Source of the DNA: Talpa occidentalis
Lineage: Eukaryota; Chordata; Mammalia; Eulipotyphla; Talpidae
Direction: 5' to 3'
Assembly: GCF_014898055.3 (NCBI RefSeq)
Contig: NW_023604861.1
Coordinates: forward strand, 102,736,083 to 102,800,082
Length of the DNA stretch: 64,000 nucleotides
Shown one piece after another: positions 33,111 to 45,994 of this stretch. The position numbers and the translations under genes are program-made. The stretch's first letter is position 1. Each line of letters opens with the position of its first letter. The notes beneath the pieces were generated by a model. The model worked only from the letters and a program-made list of their open reading frames with translations. It was not told where the DNA came from and ran no database searches.

Positions 33111-34034
33111 TAATATTTAAGAGACCAATGTCAAGTTTCCTAAAGGGATTTTTTTTCTTTGCTTGTTTTAAATCACTAATTTACTAAAACCAGACATTCC
33201 CTCAGTAGCCATCAGGCGAAAAGAAGCCTCAGTATATCTCTAAATAATGTGTATGCTTAATTAGAAGTATATATGCAGCTTTCTGGCATTTTCTATTTTG
33301 TTGGGAGAATTAGTTATCAATGAGCAGATAATAACTGAGCATAGCACAGTCAATAGAATGTGCTGTAGCTGGGGAGAAAAGATATCACATATATTGATAT
33401 TGTAGAGAAAATGATCCTGACTAGTTAGGATGGGGACATATGAGATAGAGCAACTGTGAATTATCAGTTAAAAAGTAATCATTTACTTACAAGACATGGA
33501 TGGATATGTAGTCATACAAAAGGCAAGAATAGATAGAACTTGACTGTGCTAGAATTAACAGGTGATCCTCATACTATTCTTCTGAAAAGTGGTATAAATA
33601 GGCACCAAATTTAAGCCAATTTATAATTTGTATGATCTTCATGCACATGGTCCTGAAGACTTCTTCAGGTTTTAGTGAGAGCCAGCGGGAACTTCTGCTC
33701 TGAGATGTGGCCCTCCCATCCCTGCGGACCAACAGCTACAGGAACTCTCTGGGCATGGCCCTGTCTATCTTACATTGCCACTTTCCCCAGCTTGCCATGA
33801 AGTTCATAACTTCACCCTTTTTACTACTAATTAAACACTGTGCTTATATTATTGTAATGTGGATTCTCTCCCTCCCCAATAAATTGACACTGTGGTTATA
33901 TACATTTGACTTGGATTATAACCCAGTAAATAAGGAAATGTCTCAGGAAATGTCTGGTTTTAGCAAATTAGTGATTTAAAACAAGCAAAGAAAAAGTCCC
34001 TTTAGGAGACTTGATGTTGGTGTCTCAAATATTA
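33111..34034. repeat. Inverted repeat with ~90-bp arms and ~745-bp loop
   Basis: The left arm 33111-33200 and right arm 33946-34034 are reverse complements at roughly 90 percent, with shared blocks such as CTTTGCTTGTTTTAAATCAC and CCTAAAGGGA. The loop contains a GC-richer part (33680-33790) and an AATAAA at about 33879. Outside the arms the two sides do not match. Confidence 0.88.
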
Positions 34035-34359
34035 GAGCTCTGGTAGAAGTTAAGCACTTTTGAGATCTAGACCTGATCCAACAAGGGCCCAATATCATGA
34101 GAGGGAGAATAATCAAGGGTCACTAGTGATAAAAATCAGGGTCTAGAACCACACCTCTTAATAGCTTTGTGCCCTGGTGTCTTCATCTATAACGCATAGG
34201 TGATGGTCACAGTGGTGATATCTGTTTTCTAAGGTTATGTTAATTAAGATTTGATTAATGCATTAAGATGTGTGTCATGTGGTTCAAGAGCCTAATAGAC
34301 AATAAGATCTTAATGATATTTTTTGAATGATTTTTACCATTCTGTACTTCTATTTTCAC

Positions 34360-34575
34360 CCCTCAAAACCCTGTCCAAATGACAGTTCCCTCAGGATACC
34401 AAAAAGGCTTTGGAGTATTACTGTCAGCCTGGGTCACTCAGTACTTGGTCCTCTCCTCTGGACTGGTTCTTTGAGGACAGAGACCAAGAATTATTTGACT
34501 GTGTCCTCAAGACCTAACAATGTGCTCAACATATATTAGGTGTCAAGCAAGTATTTCTCAATGAAATGAAATGTG
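34360..34575 (+). repeat. L2 3' end
   Basis: TTCTTTGAGGACAGAGACCA, CTCAAGACCTAACAATGTGC and ATATTAGGTGTCAAGCAAGT match the L2 3' end in order. Confidence 0.7.
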
Positions 34576-35920
34576 TTTCTTAAATAGGGAAAGTGGGATT
34601 TTTATACTGAATCTCAAAGTCTAGGTAAGATCCTAAAAGTAATTCAGCTTTATACTCTGAGCTTTGAATCAGTTCATTCTAGAGCATATGTGTAGCATGA
34701 GCTTTTCTGTGTCATTTCACAGGTAATGTTTAAATTATAAAACTAACAGTTCTAATATAGTCCACATAGATTTATAATACCTTATTTGTGATATAATTAC
34801 TTATATAATGTATGTTGGACATTTAGATTCAATTCTTTTCCAAATATTTTTATTTGTGGATATTTATTAATACACACATTAATTCCCTTATTTTATTTTT
34901 CCAATCTCAATTTTAAGAAAAGTTATCATGCTTTGGAATTTCTTCTGTACTTACAAATGGTCCTGAAATTTTTAATACAATGTAGGTTACATATGTTGGT
35001 TTTTAAAGATGCATGCTTGAAACTAACATAATGTTACAAAGCAGTATTACTTTAATAAAAGATAAAGGGAAAAGTTTATTTTTTTCATAGTTTTTAACCA
35101 TAATATTATAAACATTCTATATTATATCAATATCACTTAGTAGCTGTTACCTAAGATATAATTTTTTTGTAAATTCTTATAACTATTGTCAAATTACAAA
35201 GTTGAACAATTTTTAATTTACTGACAAATTTTTATTTCCTCTTACTTTTCACATACTTTGTCCACAACATAGTGGGAAATATTTTAGCAATTTGTATGCA
35301 TAAAAATAATCACAGGTTTCAATAAACTAAAATTTTAAAACAATAGATTTACTGATACCCATTCTTATTGGCAGTTAGTGTTCACATAGCTTATAGCTCA
35401 CATCAATGGAAAGAGTAGTCATAAAAAATCAACTAATATACCTGTGCCTGTGATGAGAATGAATGGATGTGTCTGAGTATTAAGGTCTTTTTAATAATCA
35501 GTATCTGCAATAAATTACAAACTAGGAGCAGGAGACTGTTTCTGTTCTAGACGCAGCCTAAGAGAAAGGGAGGCCACTTATCTGGTGAACACAAAGCTAA
35601 TCAAAGATTTGCTCTTTTCCTTTTCCACCTTTGTTTGCATATTTAACCAAGCAAAAGTACTTAACCACACAGAAAAAACAGCTTCTACTATGTTGACATA
35701 AAACTCATTTCACATGACCCACAGATAATGTTGGCAGCTTTCAAAAGGAACCAACTCACAACTGAAACCTAACTGCAGCAGCTCTCTCCATTCAGTTCCT
35801 GCCTCTTATGTAGAACCAAATGACTCTCTATTGCTTCAGCAGTTTCCATAAAATATATTTTAAGAAAAAACACAACATTTCATTTTCAACATTGGACAAC
35901 AGCCCAATTTCATGACCTCA
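34576..35920. other. Intergenic, very AT-rich, no feature
   Basis: No gene or repeat recognised. Only isolated AATAAA-like words are seen. Confidence 0.5.
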
Positions 35921-35925
35921 GCTGA

Positions 35926-36995
35926 AGAGCAGTGACTTTCCATCTTGGCTGCACATTGTACCTCTCTGGGAGCTTTAAAAGATGGTTTTATCTCCCCAAC
36001 CCAGGATTCCTACCCCAGGATTCCCTACCCCAAGATAAATGGCTTGGGATGAGGTATAGGCATAAGAATTTTTATTTATTTATTTATTTATTTATTTTTG
36101 GATGTTAGTAAAGTAGTTTTTTTTTTTTTCTAGGAAAAAGTGTAAAGTAATACACTTAAAACCAAACTTCTCAACTGAAGGATGCCCTGGGGGTAAATGT
36201 CAGGGATGTTAAATTTATGATAGGGCCGGAAGCCCCGCGGAAGGGTTTACTTCTGCTGCTCAATCCTGTCACAAAGCCCACCTGCTGGTGCCTTGATTTC
36301 TCAGTCAGTCATGGGACCACAAGGGGCTGGATGGCTGTTGTGTTGGGTACTCGTGATGCCATCAGCTTTTCCAGACCACATTCAGAGTCCTAAATTGAGA
36401 CTGAGCGGGTTAAAAGCTTTTCATAAACTGTCAATTCCACAGCAGATTTCATCGATACCATATTTACATGGGGGTTTCACGACGTGCTCTTGAAAACAAA
36501 ACCATAGGCAGCAGTCTGCAAGAAAGGGTTAGCTGAGCACCTGGCCAGCACTTCTTGTGACCTCGCCATGAGCTTAAAATTTTTTTTGATCAATTTGCAT
36601 GAGGTGTTATTATAGGAAATAATGTTTGGCCTTAGGGCAAATACAACAGTCATGTTCAGCCCTTTGGCACATGGCTGTAACTCAAAAGGGCCTTTAGCTG
36701 TGCTGGAATCTAGGGAGGAATTGTTTCAAGACTGCAATGGCCTCTGCTTGGTCTCGGCGAGGCCTGCCATGGCAGCTTCTGAAAGCACTGGGTCCACTGG
36801 AGAGCAGTTACCTCAGGGCTGGGATTTTGTTGTTGGTCTGAGGGCTCTGAAACCCAATCCTACGACCTGGAAACCCAAAGTCACTCTCAGAGCTGGCCGG
36901 GCTGGCGGAGAGCCAAAATGGGGGACCAGGCATAAGAATTTTTAAAAGAACCTCAACTACGGCTGGCTGAGAATCCCTCAAGGCTCAAGGGGAGT
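35926..36995 (+). repeat. MER5-like hAT fossil interrupted by a retroposed insert
   Basis: The left part (CATCTTGGCTGCACATTGTA, GGGAGCTTTAAAAGATGG) and right part (AAAAGAACCTCAACTACGGC, GCTGAGAATCC) form one MER5A-type element, joined at the target TAGGCATAAGAATTTTT. This shows the 36075-36927 block is a later insertion. Confidence 0.65.
36075..36927 (-). pseudogene. Unidentified 853-bp retroposed sequence (candidate processed pseudogene)
   Basis: A 17-bp TSD AGGCATAAGAATTTTTA lies at 36058-36074 and 36928-36944. On the reverse strand the insert starts with GC-rich sequence (about 36870-36927), contains an ATG near 36770 (reading MAGLAETKQRPLQS then a stop), further broken frames, and ends in an A13 run (about 36118-36130) and an (AAAT)n tail at the left. 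These are hallmarks of L1-driven copying of an RNA. I did not recognise the parent gene. Internal stops in every frame I read mean it is not coding. Composition is clearly higher in GC than the surrounding intergenic DNA. Confidence 0.75.
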
Positions 36996-37309
36996 ATAAT
37001 GGATAAGGTTTACACACTGTAGGGTCTTCCATTCATAAAAGATAGGTAATAACACATATTAGTTTATTTCTTAAAAACGAGGTGTGTGAAGTAATTGTGG
37101 AGGGTTTATTTACTCATTTTAAGAAATCCCTCAAGGTATTTTGAAATACACAAGGGCTGAAACAAGGCAAGTTAACAGAAAAATTGTAAATAGTTTTTCA
37201 CATTTGAGACTTTGCATAAGTGCTGTCCAACAGTGCCTACCAACATAGGACATTGGTCTTTTTGCCAATGATCAGGCCCATATTAATTGTTTTAGAGTGA
37301 TTAACCATA

Positions 37310-37425
37310 TTCTCTTTTTCTTACTCCCCTACTTTCCAGTGCTATCTAGACACCTTTCCAGACCTCTTTTTCTTTTGCCCAGCAGTAGAGTCTAATACTA
37401 TCCAATAAATGGTTGTTGACTGACG
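37310..37425 (+). repeat. Possible L2 or MIR tail
   Basis: CTAATACTATCCAATAAATGG and TTGTTGACTGAC resemble the usual AATAAATGnTTGTTGA ending. Confidence 0.45.
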
Positions 37426-37900
37426 GCATTTTTTTATTGTTTTGCTGTTTAGACTGTTATTAGTAGCAGTGCCACAGTGACCTCTCTTGATGAAACCAGA
37501 AAGTGCAGTGAGAAAAACTCCCCAAAAACAGTTCCTTTAATAACAGCCAGGTTGAGGCTGAAATATGGGCTCATGCTTGTTACAGGTGGAAGTGAAGAGG
37601 AAGTGACATCAGTGGTGAATGAATTCAGCACACAATGAAAGAATAGAATAGTTGATCTCTCCTTGTATGTAGCCCAACCCAGCATGTTTTAAAAGCTTGT
37701 CGGCATCTTTCTTTCCATGGTCATATTCCAGAGGCACAAATTAAATTCATTATATTATTTTACTAATTATTCATCAGTCAAGAATTAAAAATATACATAC
37801 CATACACTGATTTTTCACAAGCCACCCCATATATTTTAATTAAGGCAGTTTAAGAAAAAGATACAATGCTTTAGAGAAGCTTTTAAAAACTTGTTCGTCT

Positions 37901-38160
37901 GGACCCTCCCTGGTGGCACAAGGGGTTAAGACCCAACCTATGAATCTTGCCGCAGCCACTGGAGCATGAGTTTGATCCCTGGCCAGGGAGCAACCCACAT
38001 GGTGCAGCAGACCTCTCCTGACTTGCCCGCTGCTCACCTCAGCAGTGTATTTCAGTTAGTTTGCCTGTTCTGTCCCCACTCTGTCTCTGGTGAATCCTCT
38101 CACCCCTTGCTCCTCTGGCCTGTACCCCTGTTCTTGCATGCATAAATAAATAAAATAAAA
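37901..38160 (+). repeat. SINE, older subfamily
   Basis: A 16-bp TSD AAAAACTTGTTCGTCT (37885-37900) and AAAAACTTGTTCTTCT (38161-38176) differ at one base. The head is altered to GGACCCTCCCTGGTGGCAC. Confidence 0.95.
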
Positions 38161-38176
38161 AAAAACTTGTTCTTCT

Positions 38177-39550
38177 ATTTTTTATTTGTTCTTATTGTTT
38201 GTGCACTGATGCATGGAATCATTGATCAAGCACCCACTTCTCCAATCAACCATACCACCCACAAACTCCTATAGATTGGTGTGAACTTAGAGGGAATAGG
38301 GAAGTGAAAGTGATCAACTTTGATGACATGGTCAAGGTAAAAATTATTGAAGAAATTAAATGCAAGAAAATGTAATCCTATGAAAGAAGTAAAAATAGCA
38401 GTATTGTCAACAAGTCATAAATGCATATTATTGGAGATCAGCCAGTTAAGAGTTAACTTGGAGACTCCATCTCTAAACTAAGTGTTCCAGTTTCAACCTT
38501 TGCACTGGCTAAATCAGTTAACTTTCTGCCTAATTAACTCGACTTTCACATGGGACTACACAGAAAGCATCCCATATGGACAGTGTCCTATTTCCCCATC
38601 AAACAAGGAGATATAGAATTGCTTATCTGTACACTGATAACTTAGAGGTTAAAGTAAAAAAAAAAAAAAAAACAAACAGGAGGTAGGATGTTTATTTGAA
38701 TAGAAAAATGATGTTAATACAAATATTATTTGAACAAGTGATGCTTTTAGAGGAGGCAACAAAGCAAAGAATATACAAAAAGTCAAGTGAAGAATTAAAA
38801 CATTAGCTTCCTTGAATGAAGAATGAAAACGCACTGGACTCCCACTCTGTTGCCATTTGAGGGACTTCAGGCCTGGAGGCTCTGTTTTAAGTGGGTTTAT
38901 GTTGTAGAGGTCCTAATAGTGATCAATCAACCTTTAGTGAAAAAACCACTTTGGAATTCAAAGCAAAGAACACCCTATCGAATTATCAAACTATTTTTGT
39001 AAGACTGCAAGTTCAGCCTGTTTATTTTCCTTTACACACCCTGTCCCTGAGTCTTGAAGAGTGCTAAAAATGATAAAAATCCCAAGAAGATAACAATAAT
39101 AAAATAAAATAAAAGCTACAGCAGAACAGAAACTGAAGATAGATCCAAAATACAGAGCTAGAAGAGGCTAAAAATATACATAATCAGGCTCCTGTGTGTT
39201 TACGTGTGTATGGGCCTCATATGGCTCTAAGCCTTCTAGCAGTCAAGGAGAAAAGAGTAAGCTATAGAAGAAACAGGATCACATACAGACTATCTAAAAA
39301 AGAAAACAACCAAATCTTCAAGCTAATACTATTGGAAAAACCCCTTAAGGTTTGTCTCTTTGTGAAAAAGAAACTATGTGATAGAATAGACAACATCCTT
39401 GACAATATCTTATTGCAAAGTTTTATGACTTTTCTTTATATTAGTCCCCTGGGCAGACTGCCCAGTTGAATTTAAATTTCAAATAACAAGCAAGACATAC
39501 TGCCATTAAACAATTACTCATTGTTTACTGTAATTCAAATTTAACTGGGC

Positions 39551-39594
<44 letters not shown>

Positions 39595-40360
39595 TGAGAC
39601 TTACAACTATGGGTTAAGATCTCATATAGAAATGCATATCCTTATATCTGTGCATGTTTATAGGACTGATCAAAATCTAAGAGAGCGTGAAGGAGCCAGG
39701 CAAAAGCAGATCAGTACTATAGTTTACTGATCTTGAGTGTAGAAGGGAAAAATATTTACTCAGACCTGAAAACTGAAACACTTGATGGGAAAGCACTTTT
39801 GGGGTACTCAAGGACTAGAAAAGGTTCTATTTTAAAATGCATTTAAATGTACTGCTCATCTACCATTTGTGGAATACCAGTGTTTTTCCTTGTTTATTTT
39901 TCTGTTTTGGATGTCTTATAAAATTTAGGACACTGACACTGACATAGTTTAATATCTTAACATAGAACTTACAACTTCTAATCAATATGTGAAAACCTAG
40001 TAAGATATTCCAAATGCATTTAAAGCATTAATTATTAATAAAAAGGCACTTGACAAAAATGTCACTGTACAATATTTTAAGAGTTTTTACTTTGAATACT
40101 TTAGATCTGGCTACATAATAGTCAATATTTTAAAATAAAGTTCATAAATATTTCTAAGCACTATTAAACTATTTATTATCAGATTTTGAACTAAATTTAG
40201 ATGCTTGAGAAGAAAATGTTGTTAGAGAAGTCGTTTGATTTCCCCCCCCCCCCCTTTTTATCCTGTATGAATTGATCCTATCATGGTTATTGGTATCAGG
40301 AAGAATAAATATAACTAATCATTCAATAACTTATTCTATTTGTTTGGTATGAAATAATTA
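38177..40360. other. Intergenic, AT-rich, microsatellite only
   Basis: An A run at 38656-38672, a GT run at 39553-39592 and a C13 run at 40242-40254. No gene was seen; short frames near 39194 have no known motif. Confidence 0.55.
39553..39592. repeat. (TG)n microsatellite, about 20 units
   Basis: Uninterrupted TG dinucleotides; likely length-polymorphic. Confidence 0.97.
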
Positions 40361-40369
40361 AACATTGGA

Positions 40370-40634
40370 TTTTTTTAAGATTTATTTATTTATTTATACA
40401 AGAACCGGGGTACAGGCCAGATGCACAGGAAGAGGAGAGAATTCACCAGAGACAGAGTGGGGAATAGAACAGGCATACTGACGAAATACACTGCTGAGGG
40501 GAGCAGCGGGTGAGACAGGAGAGGTCTGCAGCGCCATGTGGGACCCTTGCAGGCCTGCATTGAACCGTTGCTGCAGAGGCTGCGGACAGCCTCACAGCGC
40601 TGCGCTCAACCACCTACACCGCAGGGGGAGGCCC
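40370..40634 (-). repeat. SINE, reverse strand
   Basis: Tail at left (AAGATTTATTTATTTATTTA), head at right damaged to CACCGCAGGGGGAGGCCC. TSD TAAACATTGGA / TAAACGTTGAA is imperfect. Confidence 0.9.
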
Positions 40635-40639
40635 TAAAC

Positions 40640-41553
40640 GTTGAATTTTATCGATGTAACTACTTAAGCTCCTAAGATGGGAGACTAATTTTCTCAATCA
40701 ATTCAACTTAATATTCTCTAAGAGAGTTTTAAAATTTGGGGCTTCTAAAATTTTACATCTGTAATAATAAAATTGGCTCCCAATATCTTCAAATTAAAAA
40801 TTAAGCTCTGATTTGACATCTTGACAAAAAAATGAAAACAAAGTTTCCTTGGTATTTATTGCTCTGCTAACCAAGTGGGCAATGGAAGGAATAGATCCTT
40901 TCAGGTAAAACATTGCCAAATTTCATTACAGAGCTAATTGAAAATCGATTCATCATAATTGAGGGAGAAAACAGAATTTATTCTAATTAAGCTTCTGTTG
41001 GCTCTTAGGTAGAAAAAGAGTTGATGACCCAGATCATTAGTACTGATGACAAAAAGGGTGTGAGTCTGAGTAGCCATATGCAAAGCCCAAGACAAATTTT
41101 GACCTGCCCTGAATGGTTCCCATGTCTCAATCACTTAATTTTTCTGACTCCTTTCTAAAATGTAGTTTCCTCTTAGTAAATACCATGTGTGTATAAAATT
41201 GAGTTCAAATAGCTCTTATTGAGTTATATGATTAAATTGACTTTGCAATACTCTAAATTTGCTTAACATTTTTGATTATTTACCTACAGGTTACTGCAAG
41301 TATTTCCTTCAGTAAATAATAATGTATTGGGTATTCAGGTCAAAGAAAATGCAATGTAAAATTCCTTTATTTTATTTAATTGCAAAAGTAATATGCCTTC
41401 ATGTGTTTAAAACAGCAAATAGAATTTACAGTGAAAGATCTCTTTCCTACTTCAAACCCTCAGTTCCAGCTCTAGGAAAAAAAACTGATTGTCTTCTGAG
41501 TCATTTAAGAAAATGTCTATCTCTGCATATAAGTGTAAGTGTTATATATGTCT
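40640..41553. other. Intergenic, no feature
   Basis: AT-rich; no gene or repeat recognised. Confidence 0.5.
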
Positions 41554-41572
41554 CCCTTTTATGCAATCTTTT

Positions 41573-41852
41573 TTTTAAAGATTTATTTATTTGTGCATAC
41601 AAGAGCTGGGGTACAGGCCAGAGGTGTGGGGGTGGGGTGGGGTGGGGTTGTGAGAGGATTCATCAGAGACAGAGTGGGGAACAGAACTGGTGATTGACCA
41701 AGGTACACTGCTGAGGGGAGCAGCGGGCATATCAGGAGAGGTCTGCTGTGCCATATGGGTTGCTCCCTGGCTAGCTGGGAATCAAACTCATGTGGCAGTG
41801 GCTGCAGATAGCTTCATCGGTTGTGTCTTAACCCTTGCGTCACCAGGGAGGC
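41573..41852 (-). repeat. SINE with 19-bp TSD
   Basis: TSD CCCTTTTATGCAATCTTTT (41554-41572) and CCCTTTTATCCAATCTTTT (41853-41871) differ at one base. A (GGGGT)n-like expansion lies at about 41628-41647. Confidence 0.95.
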
Positions 41853-41871
41853 CCCTTTTATCCAATCTTTT

Positions 41872-43050
41872 ATAACATTTTTACTTCAACAAATGTGTAC
41901 AAGCTGTTTTACAACTTGTTTTTTAACACAAGAAATTCTTCTGGTATATTTTTACCTACAATTAAAAGCTATATTATTTCCTTGTCTGAAGGCACCATAA
42001 TTTACTTGATGTTTCCATTGGTGAATACAGTTCAAATTGTTAACTCATGCCTTCAGCTTAGTAAACAGTATGGCAGAGATCACACTTCCAAGTCCATTTT
42101 AGGATTATCTGTGTAGGATAGCTATAGGCAGAATCCTAGAAAATCAATTGTGGGTTCAAAGACTACAGTTTTAATTTTAATTGAAATTGCCAGATTATCC
42201 CTTAAATAAAACAAATTAAATTGTTTTATATGCCAATCCACAGGAGGCCACTGCTCTCCAGGACTGTGAGTGACAATACTCACTATGGAAGTTTTCATCT
42301 TTGCCAGTCTTACAGTTTTATCTTTCTACATTTGCAGTCCCTGGAAACCTCTGGAATCTTTCTCCTCTGTCTTTTCACGTCCCAACAAATTTATTGTTGT
42401 TTTTTAAGATTCTATGCAAACCCAGTACTAACCAACCCCTTTGAGTTATTCATCGCTGAGTCTCTCCCACAGGTATCCCCATTACATGTGTTAATCAACT
42501 TTGTTTTCCTCTGGTTAATCTCCCCTTTGTCAGTCTAATATTCAAATTCCAGCTGGAGAACCTAAGAGGCAGGATAGAACAGTTATTTATTTCCTCATTT
42601 GCTCTAACTAGCAAATGAGCAAAGACTATACCAAATAAAATATCTGCAGCTGAGTGAAGAGATCAGCTGCCCTTGGTCTGATGTTCTACCAAGGCGGGAA
42701 GCCACACAATTTGAAGGAAGCTGAGTCCTCAGAGCTCTGTGCCTAGACTGTCTGGAGGAATCATCCCATGAGTCCCAAGGGTCGACCTACTGAACGCAAC
42801 CTTGAGCAGTAAGGTCCTGGGCCCAAATTGTGATCTGTGGTCTTTGTGTGTGTCAGTGTTCTAAGTACATCATTTACTACACAGATCTCCTGTGGTAACT
42901 GAGGACTTTACTTCATTCACTTCACATATACCATGTTTTCTCTCTAAAGTATTCTTGTTGTTATTAAATTTTGTGCAGGGAAGCACCTTCCCTTATAAGC
43001 ATATGGTTGCAAAACAGAACAATTACCCCCTTGACATACAATTTTGAATC
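41872..43050. other. Intergenic, no gene
   Basis: The stretch 42540-42880 is GC-richer than its neighbours and may be an old repeat I cannot assign. Confidence 0.45.
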
Positions 43051-43066
43051 TCTCTCCCATCTTTTT

Positions 43067-43338
43067 ATTTTTAAAGATTAATTTATTTATACATACAAGA
43101 GCTGGGGTACAGGCCAGAGGTGTGGGGGGGGTGAGAAGATTCATCAGAGACAGAGTGGGGAACAGAATAGGCAGATTGACTGAAGTACACTGCTGAGGGG
43201 AGCAGTGGGCGAGTCAGGAGAGATCTGCTGCACCATGTGGGTTGCTCCCAGACTGGCTGAAGGGTTAAACTTGTGTTGCAGAGGCTGCGGAAAGCTTCAC
43301 AGGTTGCATCTTAACCCCTTGCGCCACCAGGGAGGCCC
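43067..43338 (-). repeat. SINE, reverse strand
   Basis: Full body with head CACCAGGGAGGCCC at the right. TSD CTCTCCCATCTTTTTA / CTCTTCCATCTTTTA is slightly changed. Confidence 0.92.
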
Positions 43339-43359
43339 TCTCTTCCATCTTTTATAGCT

Positions 43360-43950
43360 TCTTCATTCCTGTTCAACAGAACAATCTTTTATTGATGTAG
43401 ACATATGATTTACATAAAATGAAATCATGCTTTTTGAAGTTTTGTTCATTGAACTTCATATAAATTAAATCATAAAATGTGTGCTTTGTTTTGCTTGATG
43501 TAATTAAGTTAATCAAAATGCTTATATATGTCAGTAGTTCCTTTCTTTTTACTAAAAATTCCACTCTATGAGTATATCACAATTTATCCATTCTCCTATT
43601 GATGGACATTTAGGTTGTTTCCAGTTTGAGGCAATTATGAATAATGCCACTTTAAATATTCTTCTTTAAGTCTTTTTGTGGACACAGTTTTTACTTTTGT
43701 TGAGTGGTACTTAAGGGTGAAGTTTCTGGGTCATGTGGAAAGTTCGATTTTATGAAAGATTGCAATGGAATTCTCCAGGACGGTTGAACATTGTTATACT
43801 CCTACCAGCAATTGCTTCAGATACTAACATTTGTTTTTTCAGGTTTTTGGCTAATACTAATGAGTAAGATATGATATATCATTGTGGTTTTAATTTGAAT
43901 TTCCTTGATGTTAATGAAATATTTTCCCAAAACTTTATTACTTTTTAAAT
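43360..43950 (-). repeat. Old L1 3' fragment
   Basis: ATTGATGGACATTTAGGTTG, GGGTGAAGTTTCTGGGTCAT and ACTCCTACCAGCAATTGCTT follow the reverse of the L1 ORF2 3' end. Confidence 0.75.
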
Positions 43951-44019
43951 AACCAATAGCAAATAAATATTATAACCATTTCTAGAACAGGTATGCCCAA
44001 ACATTCAAATGATGGACAT

Positions 44020-44420
44020 ATACACCAGTCATTCATTGCCACAAAAATTTGGTCTAAAAAATTACCCCAGAACTCAATGGTTTAAAACATTAAGCATTTA
44101 CTTAGCTAGTAGGAAATGAGTCATTTGGGATCAGCTGACCTCGACTGGGTTCAGCCAAAGTATCTTGGCAGGAGTAGCTTGGCACCCTGGGTCTTTCATT
44201 CCCCTCCTAGAATCTGTGAGTTAGCACAGCCATATCTGTCTCATGGTAATGGCTGAAGCACAAGAGGACCAAAAGAGGGAATTAAAACTATTTGATTCTT
44301 GGAATCAAGAATCAGAATAAGAGTGTTACTTCAACCAATATATTGGTCAAAGTATATCTCAAGGTGAAACCAGAATTAAGAAGAGTTAGAAAAACAAGTC
44401 CTGCCCACAGTTAGAGAACT
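44020..44420 (+). repeat. Ancient interspersed repeat, family not assigned
   Basis: The phrase TTACCCCAGAACTCAATGG, TTTAAAACATTAAGCATTTA and later AATATATTGGTCAAAGTATA fits a widespread mammalian repeat with an ACAAATTACCCCAAAACTTA start, but I cannot name the family. Confidence 0.5.
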
Positions 44421-44739
44421 TTACAAAATCAATTGACAAATGGAATAGATATAGAGAGGAATGAGAAATGGAGGAATTAATGAAATCTATCACAGACATG
44501 GAAATTTTGTAAGTACAAGTATACCTTTATAAATCTGTTTTAAAAATAATTATGATGGAAAACAGACATTATGAATAATTTATAGACTGTTTTACCCATA
44601 TTTACTATCTTACTGTGTGCTTAATTTCCCTCCTTCAACCCAATTTCTGCTTTCTATTTAGTCTTTAACCAGTCCTAAAACAATTCTCTATTTAAAAATT
44701 TGTCAGCTCATTTAACAGCTTTTTAGAATATTTCTTACC

Positions 44740-45500
44740 TGCCAGTTACTATGCTAGATTCTAGAACCACACCAATTTCTGAAATTCAAAAATGGATGCT
44801 GATAAGTAGGAGAGAGATTTCAAGTCAATTGCAGGCTATAGGTGCCCACTGGAAAGGGAGTTTGCCAGGTTCATATTGTGAAGGAAGGTTTTACAAAGAA
44901 AATGGTCTCACTAAAAGTCTAACCAATAAGTATGAGTTAAGCAGGCAAAAGCAGAGAAATGGTGCATTAGCATGAGCAAAGAGATGAATGAAGGAGGGCA
45001 TGATGTCTTAGAAATTAATATAGGGCCTCCCTGGTGGTGCAGCGGGTTGAGTGCAGCGCTGTGAAGCTATCCACAGCCTCTGCAGTGCAGGTTTGATTCC
45101 CAGCTGGCCAGGGAGATACCCACATGGTGTGGCATACCTCTCCTGTCTCACCTGCTGCTCCCCTCAGCAGTATTTTCAGTCCATCTGCCTATTCTGTTTC
45201 TGGTTAATTCTCTCACCCTCCCGTGCTTCTGGCCTGTACCCCAGTTCTTGTATAAATAAAATGAATCCTTTTTTAAAAAAGAAGTTAATATAGTTACATA
45301 TAGCATAGAACTTTATGGAAAGACTACCAGGGCCGCAGAATAAACAATGGATTACAGAAGTGGATCTATAAGAGGCAGCAAAAGTTATGCAGATCTAGGA
45401 TAGAAGTGATGGCAGAAAAAACATAGATAGATGCAGTAGAGATAGACAGATGTGAATTGATTCTACTGGTATTCTGTTGGGAGTAAGATGTTGTGGAGTT
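44740..45500 (-). repeat. Probable L2, split by a SINE
   Basis: AGGAGGGCATGATGTCTTAG and the blocks GCATGAGCAAAGAGATGAAT before it and GAACTTTATGGAAAGACTAC after the SINE fit reversed L2. Confidence 0.45.
45024..45280 (+). repeat. SINE, intermediate subfamily
   Basis: TSD GAAATTAATATAG (45011-45023) and GAAGTTAATATAG (45281-45293). Short internal loss around the CTGTTTCTGGTTAATTC part. Confidence 0.94.
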
Positions 45501-45994
45501 TGATTTTATGTAGGATTAAGGGAGCATGAGAAATCAAACAGAATGGCAGTGTCTTGAGCAATGAAATATATGCTCTTTCATTTAGTGAAATAAAGATTAT
45601 AAAAATCACATTAAATTGATAAGAGGAATAGATATTAATTTTATTCTAAAAATATTGAGACACTGTCTTGCAGTTGATAGTAAATAGGAATCTGAATTTT
45701 GGTAGAGATTTCAGTAGGGCTGGTGGTAGGTTAACATGTCACAAATATTGTCAGATTTGAACACCAGGAGAGAAGGTAAAAATGCTCATGGAGAACACAA
45801 GAAGTGATGAGAAATATCAATTAATATCTCAATAATTAAAGAATGGACAGATTCCTGGGGGGAATCTTGCCAGGGAGTTGAAGAAAGTACAGTCAAAGCC
45901 AAAGGAGAAAGGCTTGTATGATATGGGAGATTGAGAAACAAAGAGTAAAGGGAGTAATCAGTCCAGTGATGTTCTTAAGATCCAAGAGAATTAG

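Noticed and set aside
36622..36945. 107-codon forward frame in the retroposed insert
   Set aside because: The insert's transcribed strand, judged by its A tail, is the reverse one; this frame is a shadow.
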